64,000 nucleotides of DNA from Epiperipatus broadwayi (Eukaryota; Onychophora; Udeonychophora; Euonychophora; Peripatidae), in assembly GCA_028023455.1 (NCBI GenBank), contig JAQFVV010000013.1:13714258-13778257 (forward strand). Reading direction: 5' to 3'. The notes under the pieces were generated by a model. That model did not search any database. It was given only the letters and a program-made list of their open reading frames with translations, and had not been told where the DNA came from. How positions within the stretch are numbered: the stretch's first letter is position 1; the number at the start of each line of letters is the position of its first letter. Both the position numbers and the translations under genes were made by a program. Positions 57,367-64,000 of this stretch are shown here, one piece after another.

Positions 57367-57404
<38 letters not shown>

Positions 57405-57640
57405 GATATGGTTATCTTAATATATATATATATATATATGAGCACTTACAGCATATATGTGTAGAGATGATAATCTGGACCAACTGGTGATTGCTGGTTT
57501 AGCATGAAATATGTATATTGGTGAGTATTTATCTTTTCAACATATATGTGTTCAAATGTGTCAGTGTTATGAGATAGTGTGGAGAGTGATGGGCCGTGTG
57601 AAAGTCTGTGCTCATATACCCTATATATTAAATATATTTT
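57220..57640 (-). repeat. Second partial copy of the recurrent repeat
   Basis: Direct continuation after the palindrome: complement-strand landmarks from 'CTCAGCCTCAGTGTGGCC' to 'CATATACCCTATATATT'. Interrupted by TA microsatellites at 57368-57410 and 57421-57440. Confidence 0.8.
57368..57440. repeat. (TA)n microsatellite, duplicated
   Basis: Two TA tracts separated by a copy of 'TTAAGATATGGTTATCTTAA', itself self-complementary; likely slippage or unequal exchange within the repeat. Confidence 0.9.
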
Positions 57641-57649
57641 ACATAAAAC

Positions 57650-60600
57650 AGTTGCTATGCCATACTCCTGATATGTTACTTCAGTATAACATCTAATTGC
57701 CATGCAATTATTGAAGCAAGGGATTTTAGGTGGCTTTCTATATTTGCCTAACACTTCCAGCTATATTGTGAGAGTTTGGCTCATGTGTTGATATGGTAAT
57801 ACTTTTATTTATATTATGGCAGCTTGCCTCATCCAGATTAGTATCAAGCAGCTTCTAGTTCAATGCCTCCTCTGACAGTTATTTGTTGTTTTCTCATTTG
57901 ACTTCCAAACAAACTGCCAATTTTTTGCCAGATTTCCTTCCATATTGAAAGCAATTGGATTCACTAAACATTATTATATATTGGCCTATTTTTGTATTGA
58001 ATATATCTTTTGATATATTTTAGCCTGTAGCAGTGAATATTGAATCCAATTAAAATAAGGTTGAATCTAGACAAATTCATTAGTTGAAGATAAGTTGAGC
58101 CTTTCCCCTGGCTAAAATTACCCTTGGAGACTTGAGTCACTAAAATTCAGAGATGGTTGTCTTTGTCACTTTCTGCTACTTTCAATCCATTATCATCAGT
58201 AGTTATAATGTTTTGTCAGCACTGCTAGATGGTGATTTATAGTTCAATTTAGTTGGTTTCAGTGCCTATGGTGTCACTGTCTGAAATGTTTATAGTATTA
58301 TAAATAATGTTTGCAAAGATACATGCATATATGGTATTATTAATGTAAATAAAGTTTATTATAGAAAATAATTACCACACAACCCTTACATATTCTAGCA
58401 AAATGTACAAAAAAAAGCATGGGCTGAACTATATATTTATTGTACCGGTCAAAAGATGTTCTCTATCTAACATGAGCTGGAACCCACAAAAAGGTACTTC
58501 AAACCCAGTCAAGCCTGAGATTTAGATCAGGGATCAACCTGAATTCGAACCCACTTCATGAACCTCAGATAAAACACCTAATGAACAACATATAATGATG
58601 GCACACAAGAATGTGTGCCATGAACTAGCTCAATGGATACGATTACTACTGAGACTAATCCCTGATTTCAAGATAATGAATGATATGAGTATTTACCTAT
58701 CTTTCTAAATAAGTCAATACATATATATTTGGGTTGCCAAAATACAGTAAACATTAAGTTTTACATTAATTAATGAATAATAAAGTCAACAGCACATTAT
58801 ATATAAAATATTTAATAACAAGCAAATATTGTTCAAATGATTTATAATGATTAACATAAATTATCTCTAGTCTTAGAAGCAAGAAACTACAATGTACAAT
58901 ATAATGGCGATTGTAATCATATGCCAATAATTAATACAGAAGTATTTAAGAAATATATCTATTATCTATGCTCTGACAAAACAGACATGTGTGATTAAAG
59001 GTAAGTTTGGTGTAGATGCCAAATGACTTACATACATTATTCATTAAGTGGTATTTTATTTGGAAAAGAAAATATGCTTCTAATTTCTTATAAAAGAGAT
59101 GAAAATTATCTTCTGCACATCCATAAATTAGTTCTGGATGGCATGAGTAAATATAAAAAATATGACTTCAAATACTTAGCAAAGGAAGTTGTTTTAATCG
59201 TCTATAAATCTAAAATGATTTGATTTTAATAGAATCAATTCATCACGACTTATAAAGCAAAAGGCAGCCTTTATTTGAACTAAGAAGTGAAATGGTTCTA
59301 ACACATTAAGAGCAATGAAACGAATATAAAATAAATGTTTTTATCGATGATTTATTAAGATTAAGGATGGCTTGTATTCAACAAGTTCTTTTTTCCCTAT
59401 GAAGAATCAAGGGAACACAGGAAAGCCAGGTAGGGACTCAGCCACAATCCTTTGGTGTTCTAATAAAGCGACAAACAAATGAGAAAGTAATATTTTTAAA
59501 ATATCAATAACATAACTGAAATGACAAAATTCAAGGAAGCGAAAGGATGTCTCGTATTAGCAATGTTATGAACGGTAATGATATAATAATCATGATATTT
59601 AATTAAAAGCCTAAGTTACATAATATAAGTGCTTAACGTGATGACCTGATCATATAAGATTAAAACCAAACTTATTATGAGCAAATCTGCTTAACATAAT
59701 TATATAATGATAATAATAATACCCTTTATATCATGCCCTCCCCGAACACAAATGTAGGATACAAGATTTGAATTAGAAAATATCTATTTTCTTCTCATTC
59801 ATAAAACATTTATAAAAGTAACTCGATGTAGAAAAGAATCTTTTGTAAATTAAACAAATGGTTGAGAGCATAGTGGTTATAAATTAAGCTAATAGCAATT
59901 ATTAGCTCTTGGCAAAATTAGTAGAACCATTATTAATTTAGTTCTAACAGAAAAATCTTTAGGTTATAATATTAATATAATATTATTTTCTTAGGGTAAG
60001 TTTAAATGAAGGACATTATCGAGTTGGAAGTTTTATTGGCATATAATATCGTAAATATATAAAATTAACAAAACAAACAAGAATTAATTAAAATGAACCA
60101 CCATAAAAAAGAGAAAGAAATTTACTAAGGCATTCGTTTAAGACTAGAGATATAATGAAATAGAGAATTACTGTAACAAAATTTTAAAGCATTTTAACAT
60201 GAGTGGAAAAACTTAAAGCAATAGTTAGTTTTAAATATGAGTTGAGATATAGTTCATAAACAGACCAGAAAGTTGCGGTTTAAATATTAAAAAGGTTACC
60301 AGTTCTTCCATGAATTGCTCATTGATTCATAATGACAGTCTGGTTGGATTTAGGAGACAATGTAGGTGTGCACTTAATTCATGTAGACTTCATTTATGGA
60401 TTAGTTTTCTTCTGGATTTTAGGCAGCTTATGATTGGTATTGAAGAGTTCTATTTTAGCAACATTTCAAAGACTTGTTAGAGAACTTTGGGGTCCAGCAA
60501 TTAGATCTCCAAAGTTAGCCGTGTGCCTTACTGAGAACACTCTTAAAATTCAAAATTAAAATGGACATAGTTTCTGGTGGAACTCTTCTTAAATTAATAG

Positions 60601-63600
60601 TAATGGCTTCTTTTTAGAAACTTTTCAGGGTTTTTTTATACTCTTGTCTATGGTTTCCTTCCCATTATGATCTATATATCTTAAGGCCAAAGCTTTTACA
60701 TTGTTACTAAAAGAATTTTTTTCTAATTGATCTTCAATCCATTACTTCGATAAGACTTTCAAATCATTATCTGATGTCATTTTCTATTTAGAACATGAAT
60801 TCATAAAATTTAAACAAAGGGTTTTAATTTAGAACCATCCTTAAAGTTTTAACTTATCATTTTAACTAATTAATAAAGAATTCACTATTGTCTTTGGGAA
60901 AGGACGATTTAAAAGCTTATCGAAGGAATGTCACTTTTAATCATAAAAAATTGAACAAAAATGTAAAATAAAACATTCTGATGTAATGAAACTTTATAAC
61001 GAACGAACGTATATTTAACTATTTACAAAAATATATATATATGCCTAATTTAAATAACTAAATACTCTTTATATAGCATTATTTTAATAATTTACCATGA
61101 GGTAATTAATGATATTAACAAAATTAAACATAAGATAATTAGCTTCAATAAATATTTAAATAATAACCTCAGTTTTAACTGAAATTAATGTATATTGAAG
61201 AAGGTATAAACTCTCATTACAGGATTCAGAAATATTCATTGTTTGTAACTGGGTTTGAACTAGGTTAATTGGAATGAAGCTGGGATTGAATGTAGATTCA
61301 ACCACTTTAATATATATGTAGAACTTGCACACTAAGAAAAAAACAGTAAATGCAATAAGTGTGTGTGCAAAAGCTTAGTAAATCAGATGTAAATTTTCTT
61401 ATTACCAAGGTGTATACAGAAATAATATTTACACTACTAAAATATTTGACTTAAAGTCTGTCTCCTTAAGGATTAATATCCAATTCACTTTATCTATAGT
61501 AACCAAAAGAATGAGTGATGGAAAAGTATATGGGTATGTGGTTGGTTAAACAGCAAACAAGCAATCTCCACAATATAATCAAGTAAGTTCAAAGTTAGTT
61601 TAAAAGTAATTAGGGTAGAGCTATTGAATAAACAACCAGTAAGCTACAAATGACTAGTTAAAAAAACTAGGCTAATGATAGCCATAATAATAAGCTCAGG
61701 GTTAATATAGCTCTTATATATGCTGCTATACACATAAACAAAATGTCTGGAGAGTTCTCATATTCTTTAAAAACAAATATAAATTTTATGCAGCACAAAT
61801 TACACAAAGATTAGGTTACTTCAAATATTCTTAATCTAAACAATCTTCTTAAATAAATTAGATCTTATGGGCAATATAAAGTTTTCTTAAATCAAATCTT
61901 ACAATAAATTAATTAGTTCTAAAATAATTCAGATCTTAGGCATAGGAATTCTTTTTTAAAATAAATCATATCTCAGGATTTTTCCAGTAATGAATTTTTT
62001 TAATGATCAAATAATCTTATTCTTTTAATATCTTAAATCCACAAAGAATGTGATCCTAGTGACAACAACAATAACAAGATATAATCTTATCTTTAAATAA
62101 TATCTCAGTACATCAATAATTACTAATTTTAAAATTAAATATGATTATTCTTTTATTAAAATAATTATATCAAACTAGGATTAGATCTGTAATATTATGA
62201 GTAGGAAAGGGATTTTGTTGCTACACAAATATCACACAAACAGGTTCTCTTCTAATCTTATACCAAAATAGAATAAAATAATTCTTATAATTTCAATTCA
62301 GGATAAATAAAGTGATCTTATCCATGGATGTTATCTTAACATCAGCAATATAAAATTTAATAAAGTGACTTTTATCGTATTTTATTGTACTTATATAATA
62401 ACAATAAAATGTATGTGTGGCTTTTGATAGATTTCTGATAATGCAGTTGATGATTGAAAGAATCCAGATTCAGTGATTAACAATTAAGACAATGTTTATT
62501 GACACTAATAAATACAACAAACAAAATCTAGTTACTTTAATAAAAATTATGTTAAAATTTTCTAAATTGAAAAATAAAATTGTAAGTTACACTGGAAATA
62601 ATTATGATAAAAATGAGTAAATCAAAAATTTTAATATGATTTCCTAAGGATTCGCTAATGTTTTTATATTTAATAAACTCACTTTCATTTATATAAGCCC
62701 CTATAAGAAATATTTAATAATTCTAAATAAAATAAAGTTAACCATCCTTTGAAGCTTGATAAATTTTGGAAGATATTTGAATCACATAAATAATTATAAA
62801 TTTAATAATAAAATATTTTATCAGGTTTTAAAATACATCATATCTACACATTGGACATATCACCAATATCAAAAACAATCTGATTTTTTCAAAAGTGCAA
62901 GTAAAGGTATAATTAGCATCATGCATAATCATCAAAATATATTAAGTCATAGTTGGCATCATACATGACTTTAATAAACATTTTGTGAGCAAAAGTAAAG
63001 ACATAGTTGGTATAACATATGACTAATAAAATATCTCCTATATAGTCATCAAGGGATTTAAAAATCAATACAAAATGAGATGATGGTATAAACATACTAT
63101 ACACACCTGTACAAGCAGGTGATGTCGAATTAGGACCTTGTCTCTAATCTTAAAATATAAGAATAAATCATCAAAAGGGGGGTTTGCCTAAATATAGCAT
63201 TTCTAGCTAGATATAATAAAAGCTTACTGGCATGATAAAACAATCTATAAAATAAAAATAGTTCTACTATTTCCAATAATAACAATGAAGGAATGATGAA
63301 AAAAACTTATAAACTATGGCAAGAATAGCAAAATGTAACTAAGCATATAAATTTGTGACCAAACAATTTAATAATAAAAATATATATGAGCTTAATGACT
63401 TCTTCTATACATTTCAAATAACTCTATAAAGAACAAATATGGTATTCTCTAAAATATTTCATACAATTAATATTCTGAGAACTTAACATGAGATGCATAT
63501 TAAAACCATACATAAATAATGTATAGAAAAATAATGAACATAATGCATACATAATATAAACCTTAACACTAAATATTTACACCCATTTTACCAATTTAAA

Positions 63601-64000
63601 ATTAACAGTCCTTAAGTCTTGGCTTTCTATGCCATTAAACAGAATACAGTCAAATAAAGAGTTTTTGTACATGCTGAAGACTTGTCAGATTATCCAGCCA
63701 TTATTAAAAACTAATATTAATAAACAGGGAAATAAAATATGAAATAAGTAGAATTTTGAAGACTGACACAACTAAAATAGCCATTCTAAGAATTTAACAA
63801 CATGACAATAGCAGTTTGAATAAAACAATGAAGTGCATAGCATACATATTGCCTATATTTTTAAATATAGCACATTGAGTAAATAGCTTGTTGAATAAAT
63901 ACTAACAATATTTCCATTTGTAAAAATAATTTATAACTTTTTTTCTCATAAATGTTTTATTATATAGATAAGAAAACTACATTGATTACATGATGCAAGG
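57650..64000. other. Downstream AT-rich DNA, no gene supported
   Basis: No protein family recognised in any frame. A tRNA-like segment is annotated at 58530-58650. Between about 61800 and 62350 short motifs such as TCTTA, AATAAAT and CAGATCTTA recur irregularly without a clear period. Confidence 0.5.
58530..58650 (-). repeat. tRNA-like (SINE-type) segment
   Basis: Minus strand has 'GTGGGTTCGAATTC', a B-box match, and upstream 'GAGCTAGTTCATGG', A-box-like, with a hairpin TGGCACAC...GTGTGCCA between. The spacing is longer than in a tRNA, so a SINE or pseudogene is more likely. Confidence 0.35.

Noticed and set aside
1-64000. CRISPR array, operons, bacterial promoters or origins
   Set aside because: The sequence is eukaryotic; the tandem repeats have transposon or satellite structure, not spacer-repeat structure.
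1-64000. Firm cephalopod assignment
   Set aside because: The cyclase looks molluscan and the repeats fit, but a very common cephalopod SINE type I would expect was not seen, so I leave the class open.

Overview
This window is AT-rich animal nuclear DNA. It has GT-AG introns of up to about 20 kb, a Ty3/gypsy retrotransposon, Penelope-like and LINE fragments, hAT remnants and many foldback repeats. The one host gene I can support is a plus-strand ADP-ribosyl cyclase (CD38/BST1/Aplysia cyclase family). Its five visible exons lie at 1932-2144, 5959-6038, 26014-26106, 34806-34892 and 53874-54021. They splice in frame into 206 codons with all four family active-site positions present. The first exon(s) are missing, probably upstream of base 1. 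The protein reads closest to molluscan cyclases, so the source is probably a mollusc; a cephalopod is plausible but unproven.

Layout. 1-1931: upstream intron or flank, no exon recognised. 2145-5958: first visible intron. 6039-26013: about 20 kb intron holding a foldback element with 104-bp tandem repeats (7165-7641), a recurrent repeat family (copies near 10.9, 13.4-15.7 and 17.8-18.7 kb), two Penelope-like (PLE) endonuclease fragments (13.6-13.9 and 20.1-21.4 kb, the second followed by a hammerhead-like hairpin) and a 435-bp tandem duplication (24.7-25.5 kb). 26107-34805: about 8.7 kb intron with another PLE fragment, a tRNA-like sequence and a sense-strand LINE 3' part ending about 300 bp before an exon. 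34893-53873: about 19 kb intron with a recent antisense Ty3/gypsy element (35290-42084, 4-bp target duplication, gag essentially missing, RT active-site pair replaced by Asn-Asn), a LINE RT remnant, an antisense hAT transposase pseudogene (49.5-51.3 kb) split by a near-perfect 168-bp-arm palindrome, and an inverted copy of the 435-bp family. After the gene: a non-autonomous hAT element with an intact 8-bp target duplication (54266-55413), more foldback repeats (56.4-57.7 kb), then AT-rich DNA with nothing recognised.

The cyclase would make cyclic ADP-ribose and related messengers from NAD. Its hydrophobic C-terminus suggests a GPI-anchored (BST1-like) surface enzyme. Everything else is mobile-element or repeat DNA in introns or flanks. 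The most unusual feature is the number of long inverted repeats inside introns, which would fold into long double-stranded RNA in the pre-mRNA. No bacterial features, CRISPR array or operon are present.
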